This document shows, piece after piece, positions 52,609-61,055 of a stretch of 64,000 nt of DNA. Location of the stretch: the NCBI GenBank assembly GCA_902774295.1, contig CACYHP010000001.1:992001-1056000 (forward strand), in the 5' to 3' direction. The translations under genes were made by a program, and so were the position numbers. The stretch comes from an uncultured Bacteroidia bacterium. GTDB taxonomy: Bacteria; Bacteroidota; Bacteroidia; Bacteroidales; F082. The stretch's first letter is position 1, and every line of letters begins with the position of its first letter. Under the pieces are notes generated by a model. That model did not search any database, had not been told where the DNA came from, and was given only the letters and a program-made list of their open reading frames with translations.

Positions 52609-54975
52609 ATGTCAAGTTATTTTAAGTTTTTAAGCAGAAATAAGCTTTATACGGCAATTGAAGCAATTGGCCTCATCGTGTCGATAGCCTTCGTAATCCT
52701 TATTGGCAACTATGTGTATAAGCAGTATTCCGTCGCTTACGGAAATCCAAACGGCAAACGCATCTATGCCGTTGGAAACCAGAATTATCTCTCGCTCTCG
52801 TGGTGGGACAAAGCCGCCTTCGAGGCCGAATTACCCGAGGCGGAGGCCGTGTGCCGCATCAGCGGTACCGACGATAGCGGCTATGTCACCATTGGCGACG
52901 AGTCTATCAGTGCGTTCGTCAATGAGGCCGACCCCGAACTTTTTGAACTCTTCCCAAGCCTTTCCCTTATCGATGGCAGAATGGACGAGTACCGCCTCAA
53001 AGGGCATTGCCTTATCTCCGAATCGCTTGCCAATCGCGCTTTCAATGGCGATGCTATCGGCAAGCCGTTAAAAATCAGTTATTTCAATAATCTTCTTGAG
53101 AGTGTGGTTTGTGGCGTTTTTAGGGATGATGCCAACTCAATGGTGCTACACACCGATGTGTTCCTTAATCCCGGATTTGGTGGAGTCTATAATTTCGTTG
53201 AACAAAGGCCGTTCAGTTCCATCGGGAATTACACGACCTTAATAAAGGTACACGAGGGCACTGACCGTGAGGCGTTTGCGAAGAAAGTGGAGGAGGTTGG
53301 CTTGCGCAATTACTCGAATAGTTTCGTAAAAGCGTTACCGCTTTACACCCTACCGGAAGTCTTTTTCCACGAAGACCAGTGGGTGCTCAAACGGGGCGAT
53401 AAATCGGTGCTGCAAATGCTGACCATAGTCGTGTTGCTGCTCTTGCTTTCGGCCATTTTCAACTACATCAACCTCAACATGGCCCTTTCGGGAAAACGCG
53501 CCAAGGAGATGGCCACCCGCCGACTTCACGGAGCCACCAAAGGCAATATCATTATGAAGTATATCCTTGAATCCGTGGCGTTTACCGCTGTATGCTTCGT
53601 TCTTGCCTATCTGCTTGCTGTGGTATTGCTCCCGATGATGAACGACCTCTTGAGAAATGTATCAGTTGACAACATTAAGCAATATGTGCCGCTTGACCTG
53701 AAATGGTCTTTAGGTACGGTGTTGGTCTATCTGTTTGCCATAGTGTTGATGGGCGTTTTGGCGGGCATCACGCCTGCTGCCATCGCCTCGCGTTTCGAGC
53801 CGATTGATGTCGTGCGTGGCACCTATCGCCTGAAGACAAAAAGGGTGTTCAGCAAGGTATTTATCGTGTTCCAAAACACCATCACGATTGTCCTTATCGC
53901 TATGGCTTTGCTGATGGAAGTGCAGATGCGCCACATGATGAACCGTCCCATCAACATGCGCTCCGAGGGATTGTATTCGCTGAAAAACAGGGCGAAAGAG
54001 TATTCCGAAATTGCGCCGCTCATCGACCGTTTGGAGCAGATTCCAAATGTGAAGGCGGTGGGCTACGGACGTGACTATGCAGGCCACATGAGCATGAGCA
54101 CTACCATCACCACGCCCGACGGCGAAAATGTGTCCGTCCAACTCATCCTTTGCGACGAGACCTATTTCAACATGCTTGATTTGCAGGTGGTTGAGGACTT
54201 TGGCGCACGCACCAATTCGGTGTGGATGTCGCGGACTACGGCTGAAAAACTCGCCTTGAATGATTCGACAGAGCGGTATTTTGTGCGGAGGATGAACATC
54301 AACGGTGCCAACCCCGAGACCATTGGCGGCATCTATGAGGACATCCCGACGCGCTCGGCATCGGCTTCCGAACCCAATCAATTATCAGCGGTCCTTATTG
54401 CCAAATCTGAAGACTTGATTTATGGCTTTGGCGTAATGATTGATGTTTCAGGCGATTACAAGGAGACCGAAAAAGCCATCATGCAAGCCTACGCCGACTA
54501 TTCCGAGGAAAAAAACGGCACTTATGTGGAGCCAGCGGAGAACGGCTATTTGAAAGACCTGATCAATGTGTCACTCCAGCCTGCGAAGATGGCAATGCGC
54601 CTGCTCGAATTGTTCATGTTGCTGTCGATACTGATCTCCTTGCTCGGCCTCGTTGCCATGAGCACTTATTACAGCGAGCAAAGCACAAAAGGTATCGCCA
54701 TCCGCAAGGTGTTTGGCAGCAATGTCCGTCGCGAGTTGTGGCGCACGGTGAAGGACTACATGGTTTTGGTTGGCATTGCCGCACTCATCGGCATCCCGCT
54801 CGCCGTATGGTTCTGTGGCCGCTATTTGGACCGCTTCGCCTACCGCATCGACCACTACGGTTGGATTATCGCTGTGGCGGTCGTCCTCGGAGTGCTGATG
54901 GCGTTCTTGTCCGTCCTTTGGCAGACCTTGCGGGCAGCGAGGACCAATCCTGCAGTGGCGTTGAAGAAGGAATAA
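52609..54975 (+). CDS. FtsX/MacB-type ABC permease 3
   Basis: I chose ATG 52609 (MSSYFKFLSRNKLYTAIEAI), 2 nt after permease 2, giving 788 residues. Longer in-frame starts run back into the previous gene. It has eight membrane helices. The coupling-helix motifs are GKRAKEMATRRLHGAT and STKGIAIRKVFGSN. It resembles permease 1 most (YFKFLSRNKLYT against FLNFLKRNKRYA at the start, and RAKEMATRRL). The signature ending NPAVALKKE is shared with the other permeases (NPATVLKKE, NPVESLKKE). Confidence 0.9.
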   Translation: MSSYFKFLSRNKLYTAIEAIGLIVSIAFVILIGNYVYKQYSVAYGNPNGKRIYAVGNQNYLSLSWWDKAAFEAELPEAEAVCRISGTDDSGYVTIGDESISAFVNEADPELFELFPSLSLIDGRMDEYRLKGHCLISESLANRAFNGDAIGKPLKISYFNNLLESVVCGVFRDDANSMVLHTDVFLNPGFGGVYNFVEQRPFSSIGNYTTLIKVHEGTDREAFAKKVEEVGLRNYSNSFVKALPLYTLPEVFFHEDQWVLKRGDKSVLQMLTIVVLLLLLSAIFNYINLNMALSGKRAKEMATRRLHGATKGNIIMKYILESVAFTAVCFVLAYLLAVVLLPMMNDLLRNVSVDNIKQYVPLDLKWSLGTVLVYLFAIVLMGVLAGITPAAIASRFEPIDVVRGTYRLKTKRVFSKVFIVFQNTITIVLIAMALLMEVQMRHMMNRPINMRSEGLYSLKNRAKEYSEIAPLIDRLEQIPNVKAVGYGRDYAGHMSMSTTITTPDGENVSVQLILCDETYFNMLDLQVVEDFGARTNSVWMSRTTAEKLALNDSTERYFVRRMNINGANPETIGGIYEDIPTRSASASEPNQLSAVLIAKSEDLIYGFGVMIDVSGDYKETEKAIMQAYADYSEEKNGTYVEPAENGYLKDLINVSLQPAKMAMRLLELFMLLSILISLLGLVAMSTYYSEQSTKGIAIRKVFGSNVRRELWRTVKDYMVLVGIAALIGIPLAVWFCGRYLDRFAYRIDHYGWIIAVAVVLGVLMAFLSVLWQTLRAARTNPAVALKKE

Positions 54976-54996
54976 TCTTTTTTTGAAGATTTTGTA

Positions 54997-55025
54997 TTGT
55001 CATTCAAAAAAAGTATTTATCTTTG
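54997..55025 (+). promoter_or_regulatory. promoter of the AAA ATPase gene
   Basis: TTG (54997-54999) precedes TATCTTTG (55018-55025) after 18 nt. This is close to the TTTG-N19-TAnnTTTG pattern and suggests that the ATPase gene is transcribed independently of the efflux operon. Confidence 0.5.
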
Positions 55026-55027
55026 CA

Positions 55028-55058
55028 TCACGTAAAAGTTGTGACGTAATTTACGTGA
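55028..55058. promoter_or_regulatory. long palindrome at the AAA ATPase transcription start
   Basis: TCACGTAAA (55028-55036) and TTTACGTGA (55050-55058) are perfect 9-bp arms, 13 nt apart. An inner palindrome ACGTAA-T-TTACGT (55044-55056) overlaps the right arm. The site follows directly after the -7 element, so a bound protein could block initiation. Its binding protein is unknown. Confidence 0.6.
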
Positions 55059-55068
55059 CGATAATTAT

Positions 55069-56235
55069 GTGATAAAAAAAGATAATGCTATGGGTAAACA
55101 AAAAACTAAAGAGCTTGAAAATCCTTTTGTTTACAAGGGATATGATGGACCTGCATATTTTTGCGACAGGGAAAAAGAAACCGAAAATCTGATTTCTGCA
55201 CTGAAAAATGGACGCAATATAACACTGCTTTCCCCTCGAAAAATCGGAAAAACAGGATTGATAAAACATGTTTTTAACCGCATTTCATCAACTGAAAAAG
55301 ACGCGGTTTGTATCTATGTGGATATCTTTTCCACCCAAAACCTTCATGATTTTGTGCAAGTGTTGGGCGCTGCTATTGTGGATGAGGCTTTGCGACGCGA
55401 GAAGTCTTTAATGTCAAAGGTGTTGGACGCTTTCAAGGCATGGAGGCCAGTCGTTACTGTGGACGTGTTGACGGGAATGCCATCGCTCTCGCTAAATATC
55501 GATTCAACAAGCGATGAATACACGTTGAAGAGTATCTTTGATTATCTGAAAAGCAGCAAGAAAAAGGTGTATGTTGCCATTGACGAGTTTCAGCAGGTGG
55601 CATATTACCCTGAGAAAGGTACAGAAGCCTTGCTGCGCTCGCATGTCCAATTTTCAAATGCCGGGTTTATCTTTTCAGGCAGCCGGCAGCACCTGATGTC
55701 TGAAATGTTCAATTCTCCACAACGTCCGTTTTACCAGAGCACGGAGTTTATGAACCTTCAACCGATTCCGGAAGATGCCTATTATGAATTTGCCAGCCGT
55801 TTCTTCGAGGCAAAGAAAGGTAGTTTGAGTCAAGAGGTTTTTCATGACATATATCAGCGTTTTGACGGTTATACTTGGTATATACAATTGATGATGAACC
55901 GTTTGTATGAAGGAAACAAACGGATAACCGAATTGCATCAGGCTACCGACGCCATCATTGCTGTCCTTGCCACATTGACACCACAGTACGAGATGCTCAT
56001 GACGTTTCTTACCTCAAATCAGGTTAATCTGCTGAAGGCTATTGCCAAAGAAGGCAAGGTTGAGCAACCTCAAAGCAATGAGTTTATCAAACGGAATGAC
56101 CTTCCCAGCCCAAGTAGCGTGAAGGCGGCTCTTGATGTACTTGTTGACAAAGAACTTGTTTACACTCAACCTGACGGCTATATCATTTACGACCGACTGC
56201 TCAATCTGTGGCTGCAAAGGGGAATGACCGCCTAA
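55069..56235 (+). CDS. AAA-type ATPase (archaeal ATPase-like, accessory)
   Basis: The gene starts with GTG 55069 (MIKKDNAMGKQ) or ATG 55090; the first gives 388 residues. The P-loop is LLSPRKIGKTGLI near residue 57. A probable Walker B is KVYVAIDEFQQV near 175. IFSGSRQHLM fits the sensor region of the family. The C-terminal part (about 290-388) has a winged-helix-like fold (NLLKAIAKEG, VKAALDVLVDKELVYTQPDGYIIYDRLLNLWL). Such ATPases are common in Bacteroidales as accessory genes, and their function is mostly unknown. It lies inside the efflux locus with its own promoter and palindromes, so it is probably a later insertion or a separate cargo gene. Confidence 0.85.
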   Translation: MIKKDNAMGKQKTKELENPFVYKGYDGPAYFCDREKETENLISALKNGRNITLLSPRKIGKTGLIKHVFNRISSTEKDAVCIYVDIFSTQNLHDFVQVLGAAIVDEALRREKSLMSKVLDAFKAWRPVVTVDVLTGMPSLSLNIDSTSDEYTLKSIFDYLKSSKKKVYVAIDEFQQVAYYPEKGTEALLRSHVQFSNAGFIFSGSRQHLMSEMFNSPQRPFYQSTEFMNLQPIPEDAYYEFASRFFEAKKGSLSQEVFHDIYQRFDGYTWYIQLMMNRLYEGNKRITELHQATDAIIAVLATLTPQYEMLMTFLTSNQVNLLKAIAKEGKVEQPQSNEFIKRNDLPSPSSVKAALDVLVDKELVYTQPDGYIIYDRLLNLWLQRGMTA

Positions 56236-56236
56236 T

Positions 56237-56275
56237 TGTAAAATTCCTTTACACCCACTGTAAAATAATTTTACA
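56237..56275 (+). promoter_or_regulatory. upstream activator sites of the permease 4 sigma-54 promoter
   Basis: Dyad I TGTAAA-N5-TTTACA (56237-56253, centre 56245) starts 1 nt after the ATPase stop. Dyad II TGTAAAA-N3-TTTTACA (56259-56275, centre 56267) is 22 bp further on. The dyads are about 62 bp before the -24 GG. The layout repeats that at 44817-44854. Confidence 0.75.
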
Positions 56276-56327
56276 CTTTTTATTGTGCCAAAAATGTATC
56301 TCATTGATATTTAATGATTTGTGTTTT

Positions 56328-56343
56328 TGGCATGATTGTTGCA
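56328..56343 (+). promoter_or_regulatory. sigma-54 promoter (-24/-12) of the permease 4-ATPase-regulator operon
   Basis: TGGCATGATTGTTGCA is a perfect match to TGGCAYRNNNNTTGCW. The 9-mer TCATTGATA (56301-56309) begins exactly 28 bp before the GG, as in the tolC promoter. Transcription should start near 56354, 20 nt before the ATG at 56374. Confidence 0.85.
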
Positions 56344-56373
56344 GCATTATTAATGTATTTACGTTATTAATGT

Positions 56374-58725
56374 ATGAAAAACTTCTCCGATAACCTCATC
56401 AAAATCCTATCCCTGGGTATAGGTCTCGCCATTGGTATCGTGCTGATTGCAAAAGTGTGCTTCGAATTGTCGTACGAAAGCTTCTACAAAGATGTGGATC
56501 GTATCTATCTCATTGATACTCACTACGAACAGCAAGGCGAGAAACACGATTTCTCCCAGACAAGCGGTGCCATCGCCCCGGGCTTCAAAGCCGAGGTGCC
56601 TGGCGTGGAAGAAGCGACCCGCTATACCTTTTATTATAGCAGCGAGCGTTTTGTTGATGAAGATAATAACATAATCTCAGGCCGCATGATACTTGCCGAC
56701 TCCTGTTTCTTCAAGGTGTTCGACCGCCCAATATTGGCTGGCGACCCGGCAAAAGCTCTCGCCCAGCCGCTCTGCGTAGTGGTGTCGGAGACATTCGCCA
56801 AGAAACTCGGAGGCGTGGAGGAATGTATCGGGAAATACATCGCCAATGAGGACTATCCTAACCGCAAGTTCACCATCGAGGGCGTGTTCAAAGACTTTCC
56901 CGATAACGGCGAGTTTTACTTCAGCGTCCTAGGCTCGTTGGTGACGCATCCTTCGTGGAGCACCGAAAATTGGTTCGGCAACGACCGCTATTTTAGCTTT
57001 GTAAAACTTCAGCAAAGCGTTGATTATAAATCACTCGGCGAAGCAATCCGTAGAATGCAGGAAGCACATCAGCCAATGGAGGAACTTGAGAAAAACGGCT
57101 CTGTGTTGTGGTATTATCTCGAGCCTTTCAGCGATGTTCACACCTCCGAATCGTACGTGCGCTCGATGGTGATTCTGCTGACAATCACCGCCGCCTTGCT
57201 GATAACCATCAGCCTGCTCAACTACATCCTCGTTGTGATATCGTCGATGGTGCGTCGCGCCAAAGAGATAGGCGTGCGCAAATGCTATGGCGCCAATTCG
57301 TTCGACATCCACTGGCTGCTGGCTCGCGAGGCATTTCTGCATCTGATACTGTCATTGGCCTTGGCTGCTGGCATCATATTTGCATTTAAAGGATTGATAA
57401 TTAACCTCTTGGATGTGCCGTTCGAAACTTTGCTCATCCCACGAAGCATCTTCGTCATCAGTCTGGTGCTGATATTCGTGTTGCTCGTGTCGGTATTCGT
57501 TCCTGCCCAGCTTTATATGCGAATCCCAGTCTCGGTGGCGTTCCGCAACTATACCGAGAACTCTCGCCGCTGGAAGATAGGTCTGCTCGGCGTGCAGGTG
57601 TTCATCAACGTCTTCATCGCCGTGATGGTCATCGTCGTGGCTCTGCAATATCGCCAAATGAACAATTCCAACCCTGGCTACGAGCCTGAAAACCTTTATT
57701 ACATGAGTTTTTACAATGGTAATAAAGGTACAGAAAAGATTGTGGCTCAGACACTTATGCAATTTCAGGAGGTTGAAGGCGTGGAGGCAGGCAACTCGCT
57801 GCCATTCATCGGCTTTGGTGGCGACAATATCATGCTTCCTGGTGACGACCGCCAGCTTTTCAACGTGGCTGACGGCTACGAGGTCACTCCTGGCTATTTC
57901 GATCTGCTTGGCATCGAGTTTATCGAAGGCCATGAACCTTCTGATGTGTCGGAAGTCGTTGTCTCTGAACGCTTTGTGAACCGAATGAACGAGTTCGCCG
58001 ATTGGAGCGACGGCGCTGTGGGCAAGATTGTGAACATCACTGGTCATGAAGACGCGGATAAAATAATGGAACTGAGAAGTTTTACCATCTCTGGCGTGTA
58101 TCGCGACATCCGAATCGGAGACCTCGTCTATATTGATGAGAGGCCGAGCGTGCTGTTCTACGGCACCCTTGATGACGACGAGTCGTATCTGCCGATCCTG
58201 ATTTTCCGTACCAACGAGAAACTCAACGATGCCTCGATGCAGAAGCTAACGAGTGCTGTCTCCGATGCCCTCAACGGGAAAGATGTGGAGATATTATCGT
58301 GGAAAGAGTCTATGCGCAAAGCTTACGACGGCAGTCTCAAAATGCGCAACACCATCCTCATCGGTTCGGTCTTCGCCTTGATGATAGCAATAATCGGCCT
58401 TATCGGCTTCGTCCGCGACGAGTCGAACCGTCGCAGCAAAGAGATGGCTGTCCGTAAAATCCATGGTGCTACGGTGCCCGACGTGCTTCGTATCTTCACT
58501 TGGGACGTGCTGAGACTGTCTCTTGTATTGTCAGTCGTAGCCTGTATATGCACCTATTTCGTGGCTCACAAATGGCTGGAGCAATTTGCCGAACGCATCG
58601 CCCTCTCGCCATTGTATTTCCTCATCGGCGCATCGTTCGTGATAATCATCGTGACCATCGTGGTCGTTTTGAGCAGCAACCGCATCGTAAAAATGAACCC
58701 CGTAGAATCATTGAAAAAAGAATAA
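56374..58725 (+). CDS. FtsX/MacB-type ABC permease 4
   Basis: This 783-residue permease has the same arrangement of eight helices in two FtsX halves. The first periplasmic domain includes FYYSSERFVDEDNN and SETFAKKLGGVEECIGKYI. The coupling-helix motifs are RRAKEIGVRKCYGANSF and RRSKEMAVRKIHGATVPD. The C-terminus NPVESLKKE resembles the other permeases. It is the first gene after the second sigma-54 promoter and is followed by the ATPase, response regulator and kinase genes. Confidence 0.9.
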   Translation: MKNFSDNLIKILSLGIGLAIGIVLIAKVCFELSYESFYKDVDRIYLIDTHYEQQGEKHDFSQTSGAIAPGFKAEVPGVEEATRYTFYYSSERFVDEDNNIISGRMILADSCFFKVFDRPILAGDPAKALAQPLCVVVSETFAKKLGGVEECIGKYIANEDYPNRKFTIEGVFKDFPDNGEFYFSVLGSLVTHPSWSTENWFGNDRYFSFVKLQQSVDYKSLGEAIRRMQEAHQPMEELEKNGSVLWYYLEPFSDVHTSESYVRSMVILLTITAALLITISLLNYILVVISSMVRRAKEIGVRKCYGANSFDIHWLLAREAFLHLILSLALAAGIIFAFKGLIINLLDVPFETLLIPRSIFVISLVLIFVLLVSVFVPAQLYMRIPVSVAFRNYTENSRRWKIGLLGVQVFINVFIAVMVIVVALQYRQMNNSNPGYEPENLYYMSFYNGNKGTEKIVAQTLMQFQEVEGVEAGNSLPFIGFGGDNIMLPGDDRQLFNVADGYEVTPGYFDLLGIEFIEGHEPSDVSEVVVSERFVNRMNEFADWSDGAVGKIVNITGHEDADKIMELRSFTISGVYRDIRIGDLVYIDERPSVLFYGTLDDDESYLPILIFRTNEKLNDASMQKLTSAVSDALNGKDVEILSWKESMRKAYDGSLKMRNTILIGSVFALMIAIIGLIGFVRDESNRRSKEMAVRKIHGATVPDVLRIFTWDVLRLSLVLSVVACICTYFVAHKWLEQFAERIALSPLYFLIGASFVIIIVTIVVVLSSNRIVKMNPVESLKKE

Positions 58726-58846
58726 TTAGCATCACGCAGAAATAGCGGAAACAGCAGAAAAATAGAAGTCCAATTTCCTAAATTTCTTTAATTTCAGCGT
58801 GGTAAAAGAAAAAATGAAATAATGATTTGGAAGAAAAAAGGAAGAA

Positions 58847-58900
58847 TATTTTGAAAGATTTTTAAAATAGATTTTGAAAGATTTCTTGCCGAAGGCAATA
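58847..58900 (+). repeat. GCCGAAGGC-type dispersed repeat
   Basis: Two direct copies of ATTTTGAAAGATTT (58848-58861 and 58871-58884, 23 bp apart), then GCCGAAGGC. The whole aligns over about 50 nt with the minus-strand repeat at 38516-38568. It lies in the 228-bp gap between permease 4 and the ATPase gene; otherwise that gap holds only A/T-rich sequence with no open frame. Confidence 0.65.
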
Positions 58901-58953
58901 AAAAATAAAACAATTTTAAATTTTGAATGTTAAATCCTTAAATAATTAAAACT

Positions 58954-59634
58954 ATGATTAAAGTTGAAAATTTAGTAAAAATCTTCCGTACGGAAGAAAT
59001 TGAAACCCTGGCGCTGAATGGAGTGTCATTTGAGATTAACGACGGCGAGTTTGTAGCCATCATGGGCCCCTCAGGCTGCGGAAAATCAACGCTGCTCAAC
59101 ATTTTGGGCTTGCTCGACAACCCTTCGGATGGAAATTACGAGCTGCTCGGACAGCAGGTGGGCGACCTGAAGGAGAAAGACCGCACCAAGTTTCGCAAAG
59201 GCAACATCGGCTTCGTGTTCCAGAGCTTCAACCTCATCGACGAGCTTAACGTGTATGAGAATATCGAGCTGCCGCTGCGCTACATGAATATCGGCGCCGC
59301 CGAACGCAAGGAACGTGTAACAGCTATCATGAAACGCATGGCCATCTCGCACCGCGCACAGCATTTCCCGCAGCAGCTGTCAGGCGGTCAGCAGCAGCGT
59401 GTGGCAATAGCCCGCGCCGTCGTCGCCAACCCGAAACTCATCCTCGCCGACGAGCCTACAGGTAACCTCGACTCCAAAAACGGCAAAGAGGTGATGGAAC
59501 TGCTCACCGACCTACACAAAGAAGGCACAACCATCGTCATGGTGACACACTCGCAGCGTGACGCAGGCTACGCCGACCGCATCATCAACCTGTTCGACGG
59601 TCGCGTTGTCGAGGATGTTTTGCAGGAATTGTAA
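58954..59634 (+). CDS. ABC transporter ATP-binding protein (LolD/MacB type)
   Basis: The 226-residue ATPase is the only nucleotide-binding subunit in the efflux locus. Walker A is MGPSGCGKSTLLNILG near residue 36. The Q-loop is GFVFQSFNLID near 89. The signature is LSGGQQQRVAIARA near 141, Walker B is LILADEPTGNLDSKNG near 162 and the H-loop is VMVTHSQRDAGYA. LolD/MacB ATPases pair with FtsX-type permeases. I infer that it powers permease 4 and probably permeases 1-3. Confidence 0.95.
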   Translation: MIKVENLVKIFRTEEIETLALNGVSFEINDGEFVAIMGPSGCGKSTLLNILGLLDNPSDGNYELLGQQVGDLKEKDRTKFRKGNIGFVFQSFNLIDELNVYENIELPLRYMNIGAAERKERVTAIMKRMAISHRAQHFPQQLSGGQQQRVAIARAVVANPKLILADEPTGNLDSKNGKEVMELLTDLHKEGTTIVMVTHSQRDAGYADRIINLFDGRVVEDVLQEL

Positions 59635-59663
59635 AAAAATGTTACGGTAATTGAAAAATTCCG

Positions 59664-59671
59664 TAATTTTG
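59664..59671 (+). promoter_or_regulatory. possible -7 promoter element before the response regulator
   Basis: TAATTTTG fits TAnnTTTG, 20 nt before the response regulator start. It is flanked by TTACGG (59642-59647) and CCGTAA (59661-59666), a 6-bp inverted repeat overlapping the motif. A weak constitutive promoter here would provide basal regulator. Confidence 0.4.
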
Positions 59672-59690
59672 GCAATAATTATCATGTTAA

Positions 59691-61055
59691 ATGCCTAAAC
59701 TCAAGTCACATATCCTCGTTGTCGATGATAATGCCGGAATTCGCGCGGCACTGAAGATTCTGCTGCCGACAAGGTTTACCGATGTCGAACTCATAGCTTC
59801 ACCGAAGGCTCTCGTCAGCACGATGCAGTCGTTCAAACCCGATGTGGTGCTGCTAGACATGAACTTCGAGACGGACATCAACACCGGCAACGAGGGACTG
59901 TTTTGGCTCTCCGAACTAAAAAAGCATTTTCCGGGAGTGGAGGTGGTGCTTTTCACCGCCTACGCCGACATCGCTCTCGCCGTAGAAGGCATGAAACGCG
60001 GCGCCTTCGATTTCGTGGTGAAACCTTGGGACAATACGAAATTGTTGGCAATACTGGAATCCGCCGTGGAAAAACATCGTCATGTCGATCCTGTAGGGAT
60101 ACATCGCATGTGCCCTCCTGAAAATCAATCTGAACCTCAGATGCGATGGGGCAATTCTGATGCGATGCAGAATTTGCGCCACATGGTGGAAAAAATTGCT
60201 CCGACCGATGCCACAGTGCTTATCACAGGCGAAAACGGAACAGGAAAAGACGTGCTCGCAAACGAGATTCACAGGCTGTCGCAACGCTCTGGCAAACAAA
60301 TGGTGAGCGTCGACATCGGCGCAATCACCGAGACGCTCTTCGAAAGCGAGATGTTCGGCCATGTGAAAGGCGCCTTCACCGATGCCCATGCCGACCATAT
60401 CGGAAAATTTGAACAAGCCAACGGCACCACGCTCTTCCTCGATGAAATAGGTAACATCCCGCTGAGCGAACAGGCCAAATTGCTCCGTGTCCTTCAAAAT
60501 CGCCGCATCAATAGGGTGGGCGACACGAAAAACATCCCTATAGACATCCGCTTGATTTGCGCCACTAATATGAATCTCGCTGAAATGGTGAAACAAGGCC
60601 GTTTCCGCGAAGACCTTTATTACCGTATCAACACCGTGCCACTGCATCTGCCGCCGTTGCGCGAACGTCAGGACGAAATCGTGCCGTTGTCAATGCTTTT
60701 CATTGAGAAATATGCCGATAAATATCATCGCAAAGCGAGGGATTTCTCAGATGAAGCAAAGACTCTGCTTGTGAACTGCCAGTGGAGCGGCAACATTCGT
60801 GAACTGCAAGGCTGCATAGAGAAAGCTGTCATCATGTCCGACAATGTGATAATCAGTAAAGATGACCTGCAAATTACTGATTCACAATTAGTTAATGCAA
60901 AAAATACTGTCCCAAACGTTACCCTTGAAGATGCTGAAGAACAGGTGATACGCAATGCAATGAAGAAATACAACGGCAACCTCTCATTGGTGGCTAAAGC
61001 GTTGAATATCAGCCGCCCGACATTATATAACCGCCTTAAAAAATACGGAATATGA
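59691..61055 (+). CDS. NtrC-family sigma-54-dependent response regulator
   Basis: The 454-residue protein has three domains. The receiver (1-125) has the phosphoacceptor aspartate at D56 in VVLLDMNFE. The AAA+ sigma-54 activation domain spans about 155-385: Walker A ITGENGTGKDVLANEI near 179, the loop GAFTDA near 225 in place of the usual GAFTGA, FLDEIGNIPLSEQAKLLRVL near 247, and RFREDLYYRIN. The Fis-type helix-turn-helix is at about 412-454 (NLSLVAKALNISRPTLYNRL). It probably binds the TGTAAA/TTTACA dyads at 44817 and 56237 and activates both efflux promoters. The kinase gene overlaps its stop. Confidence 0.93.
   Translation: MPKLKSHILVVDDNAGIRAALKILLPTRFTDVELIASPKALVSTMQSFKPDVVLLDMNFETDINTGNEGLFWLSELKKHFPGVEVVLFTAYADIALAVEGMKRGAFDFVVKPWDNTKLLAILESAVEKHRHVDPVGIHRMCPPENQSEPQMRWGNSDAMQNLRHMVEKIAPTDATVLITGENGTGKDVLANEIHRLSQRSGKQMVSVDIGAITETLFESEMFGHVKGAFTDAHADHIGKFEQANGTTLFLDEIGNIPLSEQAKLLRVLQNRRINRVGDTKNIPIDIRLICATNMNLAEMVKQGRFREDLYYRINTVPLHLPPLRERQDEIVPLSMLFIEKYADKYHRKARDFSDEAKTLLVNCQWSGNIRELQGCIEKAVIMSDNVIISKDDLQITDSQLVNAKNTVPNVTLEDAEEQVIRNAMKKYNGNLSLVAKALNISRPTLYNRLKKYGI

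Noticed and set aside
59642..59690. TTTGGCAATAATTATCA before the response regulator as a third sigma-54 promoter
   Set aside because: It has TGGCA but lacks the TTGC -12 part, and there are no TGTAAA/TTTACA dyads upstream.
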